Assembly (NCBI RefSeq): GCF_029784135.1
Contig: NC_073746.1
Coordinates: 303,811,455-303,875,454 of the forward strand
DNA: 64,000 nucleotides
Source of the DNA: Toxorhynchites rutilus septentrionalis
Lineage: Eukaryota > Arthropoda > Insecta > Diptera > Culicidae
Reading direction: 5' to 3'
The notes under the pieces were generated by a model. The model saw only the letters and a list, made by a program, of their open reading frames with translations. It was not told the DNA's origin and searched no databases. Of the stretch, positions 11,243 through 21,577 are shown in pieces. The translations under genes were made by a program, and so were the position numbers. How positions within the stretch are numbered: the first letter of the stretch is position 1; each line of letters begins with the position of its first letter.

Positions 11243-11441
11243 TTGTGTGGACACCGACTGGACAACATCGTTGCTGGACGGGCTGGACGGCGAGGGATCG
11301 AGTGCCTTTCTCAAGGCAAGAGGGCGGAGGTGGTAGCGCTGGAGTAGAATAGAGTAGAGTTTTCAAAGGGCCTTTCTCAAGGCTAGAGACGAATGAACTG
11401 CAAAAGTTTAAAGTCTCTATAATACAAGACCTTCCTTCCTT
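11243..11441 (+). mobile_element. 199-bp retroposed insert with I-type tail
   Basis: CCGTAACGATCATTCT occurs on both sides (11227-11242 and 11442-11457), a 16-bp target duplication. The uninterrupted site is present in the sister copy at 31273-31288. The insert ends with GAGACGAATGAACTGCAAAA plus GTTTAAAGTCTC and a (TTCC)n tail. It carries two copies of GCCTTTCTCAAGG. The hairpin tail is shared with the I-type element at 14220. The 5' part is not a recognisable tRNA. It is a SINE or a strongly 5'-truncated LINE copy. Confidence 0.75.
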
Positions 11442-11520
11442 CCGTAACGATCATTCTCATTCAAACCGTACACCACATCGGTTCGCATCACAACAAATCA
11501 ACAAACCAACCCAAGCAGCC

Positions 11521-11979
11521 ATGTCTGGACATGGTAAAGGAGGAAAAGTGAAGGGAAAGGCAAAATCCCGCTCGAACCGTGTTGATCTGGAGTTCCCCGC
11601 AAGGGTAGCTAGGCCGAGCGCGTTAGTACCAGTGCACCAGTCCACCTAGCCGGCGTTATATAGTTTCGGCCGCCGAAGTGATCCAGTTAGCTGGCAAAGT
11701 TGCTCGCGATGATAAGAAAACCCGCATTCAGAACAGAACACATTCGGTTCGGTGGACATCAAGACAACAGGCAGTTGCAGCGAGTGGCGAGTGGCAAACG
11801 CAATCGCAAAACGGCATCAGGTAGCAGAAGAAAAAAGTTTGTTCTTTATACAAACTGCTTTGGTGGCAAATCCAGAACAAGGCGGCATCGAGGGCGTTCG
11901 AAATGGTTTTTTTCAAAACCACGAGTATTAAGTTTTCTAAATTGGAACCATTCCATAAAACAAGGCGCATTTCAGGGCC
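11521..11979 (+). pseudogene. H2A: Histone H2A relic 1 (with 3' stem-loop)
   Basis: The ATG at 11521 opens [20 protein letters not shown], nearly the canonical H2A N-terminus, and then LEFP. About 24 bp are missing where the VGRIHRLL codons should be, so the frame shifts and stops after 42 residues. Downstream nucleotides still match the codons for the AGNAARDNKKTRI region (GCAAAGTTGCTCGCGATGAT, AAGAAAACCCGCAT) and end in a histone-type stem-loop at 11964-11979. The middle 200 bp no longer resembles H2A. A TTAAAAAT box lies about 32 bp before the TCATTC start-like sequence seen intact at 31283. It cannot make a histone; whether it is transcribed is unknown. Confidence 0.85.
11964..11979 (+). 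promoter_or_regulatory. Degenerate histone 3' stem-loop
   Basis: GGCGCATTTCAGGGCC resembles the histone mRNA stem-loop GGYYCTTTTCAGRRCC with mismatches at stem positions 4 and 6. It is followed after a short gap by purine-rich AAAAAAGAG, like a histone downstream element. SLBP would normally bind this hairpin in replication-dependent histone mRNA. Confidence 0.65.
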
Positions 11980-12130
11980 ATTAAACCTTCCAAAAAAGAG
12001 TTTAGGAAATACAGTTCAATGCTTTCTAAAACATCATCCAAAATAATAATAAAACACAAATTGATTTTTTCATAAGTTGTTCTGAGCTTATTGATTTTCA
12101 TCAATTCTTAAATTGCTTCTAGATTGAAAG

Positions 12131-12361
12131 TACAGTAATTTACACTTATCTCGACATTTAGCTAATTGGACGGACCTGTAATGCGACATATTTAGTTGGA
12201 CATTTTTGTAAACATAGAGTTCAGGGTCCATATTATGACCCCACGTTGAAAGTCGACACTGTACCACTGTCATCGCAAATGTTCAATTACAGGTTAAAAT
12301 TACCTCCAATCCGATACTGAGTGGTGGTAATGCGACGTGCCATTGAATGTAATTTACTGTA
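12131..12361. mobile_element. TACAGTAA-ended MITE, copy A
   Basis: It begins TACAGTAATTTACA and ends TGTAATTTACTGTA, giving short inverted termini compatible with a TA-targeting Tc1/mariner-type MITE. The interior words AATGCGACATA, GTCGACACTGTACCA and AATGCGACGTGCC recur in copies at 29737-29954 and 32833-33057. A right-hand fragment also lies at 13098-13130 within H2A relic 2. There is no coding capacity. Confidence 0.65.
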
Positions 12362-12652
12362 AAATATGTCACAAGCTGGACGGGAAGAAATTTTCCAACT
12401 GTGAAAGCTGTGGCGAGTGGCAAATGCAATCGCTAAACAGAAAGGTTTAGCCGAACAAGATGGGGATATCGAGTAATAACAAAACAATAAACTCTTCAGA
12501 TTGAAGATAATTTTGTGATCCTGAACAAATCGTAATGAATGTATTTTTTTGCCATCGCTCCCTTTTAACGCTCATTCGTTCGTCTCGTTGGACTCGCCCC
12601 TCTGGCTGAGTCTGCCGATTTGTCTCTATCCTGTGAGTGTGTACCGCTAGAG

Positions 12653-13130
12653 TATAAAACACGCGGACCCCAACAAAATATCTTCGCAGAGACGAATGAA
12701 CTCTCAGAGTTTAAAGTCTCTCTAATTCATTACCGATTACCGAAAATATCTTATTTTCTTTCAAACCGTATACCCGTGGTTGTACGGCATCGGCATCGTG
12801 GACGTAACAAAGGAGGACAAGTTAAGGGAAAGGCAAAGTCTCACTCGAACCGTGCAGGTCTCCAGTTCCCTGTTGGTCGCATTCACTGATTGCTCCACAA
12901 GAGTAACTAGGCCGAACGGATTGGTGCCGGAGCACCAGTATACCTAACAGCGATTATAGAGTTTCGGCTGTCGGAGTGCTCGAGTTAGCTTGCAAAGCTG
13001 CTCACGACAATCAGAAAACCCGCATCAAGAACAGAGCAGCTTCAGTTCGGCGCTCATCAAGGCAACAATTAGTTTCAGTGAGTGGCAAAGTGTTTCTCCG
13101 GCACGTCGCATTAAATGTAATTTACTGAAC
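12653..13130 (+). pseudogene. H2A: Histone H2A relic 2
   Basis: TATAAAAC at 12653 is a TATA box, but an insert at 12685-12742 separates it from the transcript start region TCATTTTCTTTCAAACCG. The start codon is lost, while codons for [20 protein letters not shown] then PVGRIH remain (about 12808-12885). A TGA follows immediately. The later sequence keeps H2A-like words for VGAGAPVY and KAAHDNQKTRI. The fragment of a MITE at about 13098-13130 ends the similarity. It preserves more of the N-terminal region than relic 1 but lacks initiation and has stops. Confidence 0.8.
12685..12742 (+). mobile_element. 58-bp retroposed I-type tail
   Basis: The insert is flanked by AAAATATCTT at 12675-12684 and 12743-12752. 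The relic at 33458 lacks it (AAAATATCTCATTTTC), giving an empty site. The insert is little more than GAGACGAATGAACTCTCAGA, GTTTAAAGTCTC and an ATTACCG repeat tail. It matches the hairpin at the 3' end of the I-type element and sits between a TATA box and its start site. Confidence 0.75.
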
Positions 13131-13139
13131 AATATGTCA

Positions 13140-13262
13140 CAAGCTGGATGGGAAGAAATTTTCCAACTGTGAAAGCTGTGGCGAGTGGCAAACGCAATAG
13201 CTAAACAGGAAGGTTTAACCGAACAAGATGGGAATATCGAGTGATAACAAAAACACAACACC
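13140..13262 (+). repeat. Repeated block of the histone composite
   Basis: GGGAAGAAATTTTCCAACTG, AAAGCTGTGGCGAGTGGC and AACAAGATGGG with ATATCGAGTGATAACAAAA occur here and at 12390-12490, 33078-33184 and (inverted) 29660-29730. It joins the MITE right end to the histone stem-loop block. No protein is recognised. Confidence 0.5.
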
Positions 13263-13265
13263 AAA

Positions 13266-13281
13266 GGTTCTTTTCAGAACC
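13266..13281 (+). promoter_or_regulatory. Perfect histone 3' stem-loop
   Basis: GGTTCTTTTCAGAACC has a perfect six-pair stem and the TTTC loop, preceded by CCAAA as in replication-dependent histone mRNAs. It is repeated at 34599-34614. No histone frame is left directly upstream, so it is a relic or a retained processing signal. Confidence 0.75.
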
Positions 13282-13450
13282 ATCAACATATTCATAAAGA
13301 GTAAAAAGTAAACTAATTCATTTTTCAGGTAGATAGGTAGGTATTCACGTAGGAGAATAAAATAAAACAATATATTTAAAATATATATTTAACAAAAGCT
13401 GTCCCCTTTGTATAGTCCTACGTCACTCCGGTTATGTCCCCGACATTACC

Positions 13451-14099
13451 CACCCGTCTTTTATTTGTTTGATTTCAATGTGAGCTGTAAAGTTTTCCGT
13501 GATCGAATTTTCAATGTAGTTTAAGTGTAGTATTCATGTAGACCTTGAAGTCCGATGGATGAATTGTAAAAAAATAAACAAAAATCTGACAACACTATTC
13601 ATTATCGCAGTTGATTATAAAATATTATCAAGTGTAATGTAATTTTCATCCAAAAAAACTATGGATGGGTTATACCTAAGATATAACCGTAAGGTTGACG
13701 TAGGACTGCCGTTGGCTTAGTAATCAATTGTATTTCTTCAATTAGCAATAATCCCACCTCGGATGATTCTCATTGGGTGCGATATTGTCGCTGCGCAGTG
13801 CTATCTTTTGTGCATTGATTAAATTATTTATTAAAATAGTGAATGAATGAAGCTATTTACGAATTCAATTGCAAACAAATCTCAATTTAAGTCAATTTAT
13901 GCATTATGGTAGTAGTTATCGCAGTAAACAGTTATTAACGTTTTGCTTAATCATCAAACGGTATGCATAGAAGTTTAGTGAGCTGGCGGCATGAAGGGAT
14001 ATACAGTCTCGTCAAACCGAGCCAAAGCGTTGCATTTGTACCCGCTTTTGTAGACCGTGATAGCAAAACGAATTCTGGAGTGTTAAAATATTTGGGGGT
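13451..14099. other. Spacer with terminal-motif repeat
   Basis: No gene is recognised. At 13662-13712 the run ATGGGTTATACCTAAGATAT, AACCGTAAGGTTGACGTAGG is the same end type as 3900-3975, 6652-6728 and 59478-59520. GTTGATTATAAAATATTATC with AAGTGTAATGTA before it recurs near 20900-20935. Confidence 0.45.
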
Positions 14100-14219
14100 A
14101 TATAAATATTGCCGACTTGAATGTATCTGCAATGCCGATTCTCCCAAATTCTTGATTTCGGAATCTGTATTGGGAAAACACATTCCGGTTAGCAAAAATA
14201 CAAGCGAGTACAAAAGTAT
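14100..14219. repeat. Minisatellite piece split by the I element (left part)
   Basis: The words TCTGCAATGCCGATTCTCC, GGAATCTGTATTGGGAAAAC and GCGAGTACAAAAGTA belong to the same minisatellite as 19705-20085. The two parts become contiguous if the I-type element at 14220-19704 is removed. Confidence 0.65.
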
Positions 14220-14224
14220 TCTTC

Positions 14225-14275
14225 TTCTTCTTTTTCTTTGTTTACGGAGACTTTAAATCTAACAATTCATTCGTC
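14225..14275 (-). repeat. I-element 3' terminal hairpin and GAA tail
   Basis: On the minus strand, GAGACGAATGAATTG and TTTAAAGTCTC pair through their outer bases and are followed by CGTAAACAAAG and AAGAAGAAG. The same structure ends the short retroposed inserts at 3660, 11243, 12685, 30732, 33286 and 34335. It is probably the recognition signal for the element's reverse transcriptase. Confidence 0.6.
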
Positions 14276-14321
14276 TCCGATTTTCTTTTCTAATATTTTT
14301 ATTATTTTTGTTTCAAATGTT

Positions 14322-17300
14322 CTATATTTTCTTGTAAAGTTCTGTTTCTTTCAAAAATTCAATTAAGTTATTCTCCTGAGTGTCATCATTACTTAATATG
14401 TCCCTTAGGTTCTGTCCAATATTATTCCTAATTCTAGCATCCTTCGTATATTGGCAATCCAGTAGCAAGTGACTTACAGAGATGGGAGCCTCGTTACAAG
14501 AGCATTGAGGTTTTTCTTTATTTAATTGAAAAAGATATGTATGAGTGACCTTTGTATGACCGATTCGAAGACGGGTGAGAAGCCGTCTTTCCTTACTGTT
14601 GTTTCTGTCATGCCATGGAAGAGTGTTGTTTTTAATTCTTTGAAGAAAAGTTGATCTGCTATTTCTCCAGGCTATGTCCCAACTTTGGCGGATCTGTTGT
14701 TTTACCCAAAGTTTCGCATCAGAGCGAGGAATGGGTATATTAGGGGGTTCTTGGGTTCTGCCCCTACCGGCTAATTTGTCGGTGGCAGTGTTTCCAGGAA
14801 TTCCGGTATGAGCGGGAACCCAGCAGAAGGTAATATTTTTGTCAGAAGCAGCTTCTTCTATTGCAATGATTCATGGGTGAAGGTTTTTACCTTTTTGAAG
14901 AGCCTGGAGACAGCTCGCGGAATCAGAAAATACAACAGTAGGAAGAGAATCATGTGTGCACTCTTGGGTAGCGATTAGAAGCGAAAAAGCTTCTGCGCTA
15001 AAAATTGTGCATTGAGGAGGAAGCTTCTCAGTGTATTGGTTATCAAAAATTCCACAACCGACACCGTCAGTGCTTACAGAACCATCAGTGTAAACTTGAT
15101 GTTCAAACTGGAATTTTGTTTCTACGAGGTGATTGAAACATGCCTTTACTTTTGATTGGAGATCTCCTGCACGAACTTCCTCGAGTAAATCAAGGTTGAC
15201 GTTTGGCGGTTTCACATTCCAATTCCTTTCCATAACCGTCGAATGTACACATATATCGGGAAGATCCTGATTGGTGTGTTCTTTGAATCGGTCCTTCGCC
15301 CGAGATATTAATGGGACATCATGGTCGCGGTCAGGAATTGAAAGGTAACGGTTACAATCTTCGTAACGAGCCGATCGAATGGTAGCTGCCCACTTTCCGC
15401 CATAACAGCGAGAGTGGGACTTGTAACAAAGGCACCGATGGCTATCTTTATTGCCTTATTATATACCGGTTCGATCGTTTTAAGCGGTTTTTCGCCACCT
15501 CTGCTGAAGATGCTTACTCCATAGAGAATTTTTGGAATTAACCAAGCGTTTACTATCCTTAAAAGAGATTTCCTATGTCCGGAAACTAGGTTGCCAGAAA
15601 TTGCAACAATTCAATAAATTTAATCTGTTTCGGGCTTCTTTTTTGATCGCCTGAGGATGTGGCATGAAACTAAGTTTCTTGTCAAAGGTTACTCCGAGTA
15701 TTTTAAGAGTTTTGACTGAGGGGATTTGGGTTTCGAAAATTTTGGGGTTGGAAATTTTGAAGTGAGCTTTTGGACTGCATATATGAAGAACTTTAGATTT
15801 TTCCGGAGATATTTAGAAACCAAGATTTTGGGCCCAGTCTAGAACGGAATCAATTGCTCTCTGAAGTCTTTTCCTTGTTGCTGAAGCAGCGACGCTAACT
15901 GAAACTAGCACAATGTCATCTGCATAAACAAGGATTTTTACACTATCAGGAATTTTTGCAAAAAGGGATTGCATAATGACCAAGAAGAGGGTTGGTGATA
16001 TAATCGAGCCCTGGGGAATTCCATTTTCTTGGATTTTTAGTGAAGATTTTGTGTTGTTGACTATGGTTCTAAAGGTTCTATTTTCTAGGAAACTTTTAAT
16101 ATAAAAACCTAGTCTTCCACGGATCCCCCAGTCGAAGAGACTCCTCAATACTGGGTACCTCCATGCTCTATCAAATGCCTTGCTAAGATCAAGTGAGGCC
16201 ACATCTGCGTGGTGATCTTTCTCGATAACGTCATGCACAGTAGCCTCTAATTCTTCGAGGTGATCTTCTGTGCATTTTCCCGCACGAAAAGCGAACTGTC
16301 TTGGATCTAGTAGCTTATTAGACTCTAAGAAGGTCTTTAAGCGTCGATTAACTATCCTTTCTAGAACTTTTCCGACACAACTCAAAAGTGTTATAGGTCG
16401 GAAATTGTCAAGAAGATATTGGTTTTTGTCTGGTTTCGGAAGTGAAACTATCAGACCTTCTTTCCAGCAATTGGGAATATTCCCGCTGGACCATACCTTA
16501 TTGTAAAGTTTCAATAAGACTTTTTTTCCAAGGTAGGTCAGATTTCTCAACAATGGATAGCTAATCTCGTCTGGTCCTGCAGAGCCTTCTTTCGCTCTAC
16601 CAAGTGCCCATTCAAGATCGATGATGGAAAAATCCCTGTTGTAATCAAACTCAGAATCGGAGTTGAAGTCAACGAGTTCATTTTCACATTCGGCTTTTCT
16701 GGTTTGGAAAAGACATTTGTAGTTATGGTTGGACGAGGCTTTGGCAAAATGTTCTCCAAAAGCTTCTGCTATTGTTTTGCGGTCAATAGTATATTGACCA
16801 TCAATAAGGAGATTGTATTGGTTTCTTCTCTTTTTTTCCGTTTAGCCTTCCAATTTTGCTCCACAACTCTTTTGATGACGTTTGAGGTTTGATGTCTTCG
16901 ACAAACTTGGCCCAATTGTCCTGTTTGGCTCTGAAAATGGCAGACCTAGCTTCGCTTCGCGCCTTCTGGAATTCCTTCAACAGAATAGGCTTGAGCGGAC
17001 TGTTTGAGTTGGTGTTCCTCAATTTTCTTAACGCCTTTCTTCTGCATTTAATAGCATTTCCGACCTCAGGGGTCCACCAAGGGACGCACAGGATTTCCAG
17101 GATTTCCACTGGTTCTTGGTATGTGCAATAAAGCAATTTCAAGGATGGTCTGAGAAAAGCTTTCTGCAGACCAATCCTGTCTGGTTAAGAGGCGGTTTTC
17201 AGTATCTAACTGGTAACTAGTCCAATCTGCGAATTCAAATTTCCACCTTGGTCTAGTGGGTACTTCCGGAGAAGACTTACCAAGGGAAATAATAATGGGG

Positions 17301-17965
17301 AAGTGATCACTATTACAGTTGTCTTCATAAACGTTCCATAATAGCTTCGAAACAAGTTGACTAGAAGCGATAGTGAGATCAATGGCGGTTGTGAGACCAT
17401 TAGAAGAGTGTAATCTGGTATGTTGACCATTATTCAAAATGTGAAGGGAGTGATCAGAAGTGAAATCCTCAATTATCTCTCCTCGTCGATCGAGGTGTGT
17501 ACTACCCCAAGTATGAGAGTGAGCGTTAAGATCACCCGTAATTATAAATGGGGGGCGAAGCTAGATGATCCAGTTGACCACCAAGTGTAGCCAAGTCAGC
17601 ATGATGTGGGATGTACAGGCTAACAACTGTAATGTAACTGCAATTGGGAATTCAGATAAAATTCCTATTGCTTGCATTGAAGTGTTGAGTTTAAGGAGTT
17701 TATGGGGGGACCCGGTTTTAATTGCAATTGCAACCCCGTTTGAAGATGGGGTGGGGCCTTCCTTAAAATATGTTACATAATTTTTTATGTAATCTGAAGA
17801 AAAATTACCAGGAGTCATTGTTTCCTGAATACAAAGAATAATGGGATTAATTTCGGAAATTAATAGTTGTAAATCAGTAAGTCTACTTCTGAGACCTCTA
17901 ACGTTCCATTGGACGGCTGAATTGTTAAAAATTTTCCAATTATTTTTGGTGGGATTGTTAGTCAT
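14322..17965 (-). pseudogene. I-clade ORF2 (endonuclease, RT, RNase H), broken
   Basis: It begins at 17965 with an apurinic-type endonuclease: QWNVRGL, then CIQET, and further on NCNSDHFPI (about 17310). The reverse transcriptase (about 16553-15813) shows YRPITLL-like FRPITLLS, FRAGKCTEDH, SLDLSKAFD, GIPQGSIISPTLF and YADDIVL, so the catalytic aspartates are present. RNase H follows (15233-14871) with VYTDGSVS, SAEAF and VFSDS. One TGA (about 14872) interrupts it before a C-terminal frame with a CxC...HLLLDC pattern and a stop at 14322-14324. Frameshifts near 17560-17440, 17140-17070, 16800-16550 and 15800-15240 make it non-functional. It would nick target DNA and prime reverse transcription in an intact copy. 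Confidence 0.85.
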
Positions 17966-18146
17966 TTATGAAGAGTTGTTTCTAGCTGGGGCAGATGTAC
18001 TGTTACCAGAAGTGGATGGCTTTAGCGTCATTTTGTCAAAAGATTGGTCTATTTCCATATTTGTTTTCATTTGTGTGTTGCTGGATCCGATTATAAGTGG
18101 TTCTTTATTAGTTTGTTTCGTTTTTGGTGGAGTTTTCATGTGTTCT

Positions 18147-19190
18147 CTAGTCGGAGTCTTTTTTTGATCGTTTTTTGTTCATGTGTATGGTGTGTTCTGG
18201 TTGGTCAGTGTTAATTCCGATATTAGTATTTTCACAATCGCTTTCTGTGTCCATTTCGGTCAAAGATTCATTAGCACATAGCAAATCAATTTTTTTATTA
18301 AGATTTGCCAATTGTTTCTTGAGATCTTCGATCTCGCGATTTTTAATTTCGATGATTTTTTTGAATTCGTCATCTGTTTTGTGTTGAGTTAGCCTTAGTT
18401 GCGCTACTCCTGCATAGGTGGTTTTACCGCCTTTTGCAATTTTACGCGCTTCTTCAAACGAGATCCCCTTGACAATATGAAGCCGTTGGACTTCCTTTTC
18501 GTCCTGGTAAAATTGGCATTTTCTGTTGAAAGATCCATGCTCATTGTTTTTGCATCTAAGGCAAAAAACTGGTTTGTCGCATTTGGTATCTTTGACAATT
18601 TTGTGCTCTTCGCCACAAGTTCCACAAAGTGGTTCGTTTCTTGGGCAACGCAATTTTGTGTGTCCGATATTCCAGCACTTATAACAGAGCTTTGGCTCTG
18701 GTATAAAAGGTTTGGTTGCCACTCTTAGTAGACCATATTTTATAAATTGTGGAGGAACAGTACCCAAAACCGTCAATATTAAAGTAGGAAGAGGAATTAC
18801 TTCACCGTCCTTACCCTTTTTAGTCATACGATGAATTTTCGTTACATTTTGATCGCTTAGTGAAGCCATAAGGTCTTTTTCAGACAATTCTATGGCTTCC
18901 CAGCAAGTAACGACGCATTTAGAATAATTGCGCGTTGGATGGTAATTGACATTAATTTTTGTACCGTCAATTAATTCCTTCAGAGAAAGAAGGATTTCAA
19001 CATGTTCGGGATTTCTCACCTTCAACACGTATCGGGATCGGTTTTCTTCGGTGTGGGCGTTTTCAATATCACCCTTCACCGCATCTTGGATGGTTTTCCC
19101 AATTATAAACGGGATCTTTGGAAGTTTACAACCTTCCTCTGCCTGGAGCAAAAGGAAATGTGCTTGCCCGAACTCGCCATTTGGGTCCAT
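18147..19190 (-). CDS. I-clade ORF1 (gag-like nucleic-acid-binding protein)
   Basis: This is an uninterrupted 347-residue frame. The N-terminal half (MDPNGEFGQAHF onward) is an RNA-binding gag-like region. Residues about 168-226 hold CCHC-type knuckles: CYKCWNIGHTKLRC, then CGTCGEEH and CLRCKNNEHGSFNRKC. A coiled-coil-like stretch rich in K, E and I (FKKIIEIKNREIEDLKKQLA) follows, then a basic C-terminus (NKKRSKKDSD). It would coat the element RNA as a ribonucleoprotein. It is intact although its ORF2 is broken; ORF2 starts about 180 bp downstream. I chose the first ATG, which leaves about 510 bp of 5' UTR. Confidence 0.85.
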   Translation of the reverse strand: MDPNGEFGQAHFLLLQAEEGCKLPKIPFIIGKTIQDAVKGDIENAHTEENRSRYVLKVRNPEHVEILLSLKELIDGTKINVNYHPTRNYSKCVVTCWEAIELSEKDLMASLSDQNVTKIHRMTKKGKDGEVIPLPTLILTVLGTVPPQFIKYGLLRVATKPFIPEPKLCYKCWNIGHTKLRCPRNEPLCGTCGEEHKIVKDTKCDKPVFCLRCKNNEHGSFNRKCQFYQDEKEVQRLHIVKGISFEEARKIAKGGKTTYAGVAQLRLTQHKTDDEFKKIIEIKNREIEDLKKQLANLNKKIDLLCANESLTEMDTESDCENTNIGINTDQPEHTIHMNKKRSKKDSD

Positions 19191-19704
19191 AAAAAGTGGA
19201 ACTGTATAATTATAATTGTTGCGCCTTTTATTTATATCAGGTGGTACCGCGCCACCACTGCTTTTAGCCGCGATAATGACGGCTGGGCTAATCGACCCAC
19301 TGAGTTTTTAATATGGTATTTATTGATGAGATAAGATAAGAAAAATGGTTTCGCTTACCGCGTACCTGAAGATAACAACCAGTGATTAAACGAGATCTCT
19401 GGTTATCGCCGTAGAAACACCTCAATACCACGAAATGAAAAAAATAGCCTTCGAAGAGGCCCTCTGGCACTCACTAAACTGGATCACCAATATATTCTCT
19501 TCTTTTGGTTTCCTTATAACTTCGCTTATAATTTTCTTTTTATTTCAAATTCACTGAGTCTTAATACAGACTTTTGCAGCACTTTTTCTCACTCAAACAC
19601 AGCACAACACAACGCAGCGCAAATTTGGCGGGAAAACGGCTTCTGAAAATAAAAAGGTAAGAAGAAAACGTTAGTGGGTAAAACTTGAATGAAGCAATAC
19701 CCGT

Positions 19705-20085
19705 GTACAAAAGTATGCATCTTTTCACAGGCTTCATGGTTTTGAAGTCTGTGTTAGGGAAACATTCCAATTTACAAAAACGCAAACAAGTACGAAAGTT
19801 CCCACTGCTTGCATCTAAATTTCTATGCCGACTTCCACAGGCTCCATGGTTTTGAAGTCTGTGTTAGAGAAACATTCCGATTTCTCGAAACGCAAGCGAG
19901 TACAAAAGTACACGCAGCTTGCATCAATTTTGCAATGTCGATTTCCTCAGGCTCCATGGTTTTGGAATCTGTGTTAGGGAACATTCCAATTTCCAGAAAC
20001 GCAAGCGAGTACAAAAGCACCCGCAGCTTGCATCTAATTTGCTATGCCAATTTCCACAGGCTCCATGGTTTGTTAGGGAAACAGC
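19705..20085. repeat. Minisatellite, 110-bp unit (right part)
   Basis: The core TTTTGAAGTCTGTGTTAGGG begins near 19741, 19851 and 19961 with a truncated copy near 20065, giving a 110-bp period. GCTCCATGGTTTTG and CGCAAGCGAGTACAAAAG recur in each unit. It is a longer variant of the 96-bp unit at 6905-7600. Confidence 0.75.
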
Positions 20086-20097
20086 CACCCATTCCAG

Positions 20098-20418
20098 CGA
20101 TCGTACCTCAATCGCTGCGCAATCGTAACTGAATGGATTTCCGAGCGGCACTCGCTTATATAGCGATTAGTGTGATTTCAATAGCCTGTTTTGAAAGCAA
20201 TTTTAGGGCTATTGAAACAAGTTACAAGTTAATAAGTAACAAGCATATAACGCGTAGACATTTTATCTTTCGAATGAAGTGTTTATCATATCATTTCGTT
20301 CAGTTGTTTAGGAGTTATTAACGCTCAAAATCTCGTTCTCCGGCGTAACGCTTTCGTATTCGAAACTTCAAACTCACACCCCAGTATAGAAATGAAAGAC
20401 GTAGTCCTACGTCAAAAT
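20098..20418 (-). repeat. Promoter-carrying repeat, partial copy (type B)
   Basis: It matches one end of the elements at 31835-32636 and 58638-59420. It carries, on the minus strand, TATATAAGCGAG and then CATTCAGTT, followed outward by GCCTGTTTTGAAAGCAATTT, GCGTTAATA-like words and CGGGGTG-like ends. It finishes at GACGTAGTCCTACGTCAAAA (20398-20417). The downstream part of the unit is missing. Confidence 0.65.
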
Positions 20419-20424
20419 ACAAAA

Positions 20425-21215
20425 TAAAGCGTCCGAAATTTGAATTCAATCTGTCCGAAATTTGATTTAGTGTCGAAGTTTGATTTCTGCATCATATGCC
20501 TTAAGCGTCCGAAATATGATTCAGAACGGTAACTAATACAGCGCGGACTAGATTATATACCGATCTGAATCATATTTCGGACAACATCATATTTCGGACA
20601 TTTTGTTCTAATATCTTGAAATGCCTAATGCACTGATGATATAATTATAAAATTTATATCACAATTGCTTCTTTAGAGTAATCCCTTGGTTTCACTATCA
20701 TTTCACATGAGAACTACATTTGAATTATTACATAATCGGCAGAAATCTTACGACACTACTCATTATCGTTTGTGTTTGACGTTTCATTAGCGTGAGCACG
20801 TAGAATTTACCCGTTCAAAAATATTTAAATTTCTCCCGTGTTTCATCAGTTCTGATCATTGTTAACAGTTTCCTGTGATTGCTTGGTAAGTGTTTGCAGT
20901 TGACTATAAAATATAATCAAGTGTAATGTAGTTTCCGTCCAAAAAATAAAAAAATAAAGTGTCCGAAATTTGAATTCAATCTGTCCAAAGTTCGATTTAG
21001 TGTCCGAAGTTTGATTCTTATTCGCTTCATTTGAAAAGCATTTTATCCGACGATTTTCTTATGTTTTCAATCAAATAGGTACCAAAGCAGAAAGCTTAAA
21101 AGCATATTGAACTAATTTATTAAAAATAGCAATCATATAATACCTGTGCACAAAGTTTTGATCTGTTTTCTGCATCATATGCCTTAAGCGTCCGAAATAT
21201 GATTCAGAACGGTAC
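20425..21215. repeat. GTCCGAAATTTGA repeat, two direct copies
   Basis: AAAATAAAGCGTCCGAAATT, TGAATTCAATCTGTCC and GAAGTTTGATT occur at about 20425-20490 and 20945-21030. GCATCATATGCCTTAAGCGT with CCGAAATATGATTCAGAACGG occurs at 20490-20532 and 21173-21212. Inverted copies (ATCATATTTCGGAC) lie at about 20565-20600. Copy 1 looks like copy 2 with about 140 bp deleted. No coding is seen. Confidence 0.5.
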
Positions 21216-21302
21216 AGTTTTTGAATTAATTTCACTGTATATGATCAAATCATGTATATCATCGAGCCAAAAAAAAATTTTTATTTGTTTTTTTTCTGCA
21301 TG

Positions 21303-21577
21303 TTCTTCTTCTTCTTCAATGGCACTAACCTTCCTAGAGGAACTTCGCCGTCTCAACGTAGTATTACTTGCGTCATTTTTATTAGTACTTAGTTGAGATT
21401 TCTATGCCAAATAACACGCCTTGAATGCATTCTGAGTGGCAAGCTCTAGAATACGCGTGATCACAGTGCATGTCGGAGGAAATTTCTTTGACGAAAAATT
21501 CCCCTAACCAGAACGGGAATCGAACCCGAACACCCGGCATGTTAGTTATGACGCTAACCACTCGGCCACGGGAGCAC
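21303..21577 (-). mobile_element. tRNA-derived SINE with GAA tail
   Basis: On the minus strand it begins GTGCTCCCGTGGCCGAGTGG (box A), followed by GGTTCGATTCC (a perfect box B), and ends CATTGAAGAAGAAGAAGAAC. Both flanks carry TTTTTTTTCTGCATGT, a target duplication of about 16 bp. It matches the copy at 36810-37083. Length is 275 bp. The tRNA-like head includes a GTTAGCGTCATAACTAACAT anticodon-arm region. Confidence 0.85.

Larger units (their letters stand above)
10787..13450 (+). mobile_element. Histone-derived composite repeat, copy I
   Basis: The left end TTTTGACGTAGGAATACGTC (10787) is followed by TCTAACCGGAAGATATAGGG, the same end type as 3026, 7878 and 31193. Inside, in order, are H2A relic 1 with a histone-type 3' stem-loop, a TACAGTAA MITE, and H2A relic 2 with its own TATA box and a perfect histone stem-loop. 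The right end is GTCCTACGTCACTCCGGTTATG with GACATTACCCACCCGTC (about 13418-13450). The same order recurs at 31195-34797, so the two-H2A unit has been amplified as a block. Confidence 0.7.
14220..19704 (-). mobile_element. Full-length, decayed I-clade non-LTR retrotransposon
   Basis: The element is flanked by the 12-bp target duplication GTACAAAAGTAT (14208-14219 and 19705-19716). It reads on the minus strand: 5' UTR (19704-19191), ORF1 gag with CCHC knuckles, ORF2 with endonuclease, reverse transcriptase and RNase H, then a 3' UTR with a hairpin and a GAAGAAGAAG tail. An RNase H domain combined with a multi-knuckle gag is typical of the I clade. ORF2 is broken by frameshifts and stops, so this copy is dead. 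Confidence 0.85.

Noticed and set aside
18175..19334. Plus-strand ORFs up to 110 residues
   Set aside because: They are antisense shadows of the I-type ORF1.
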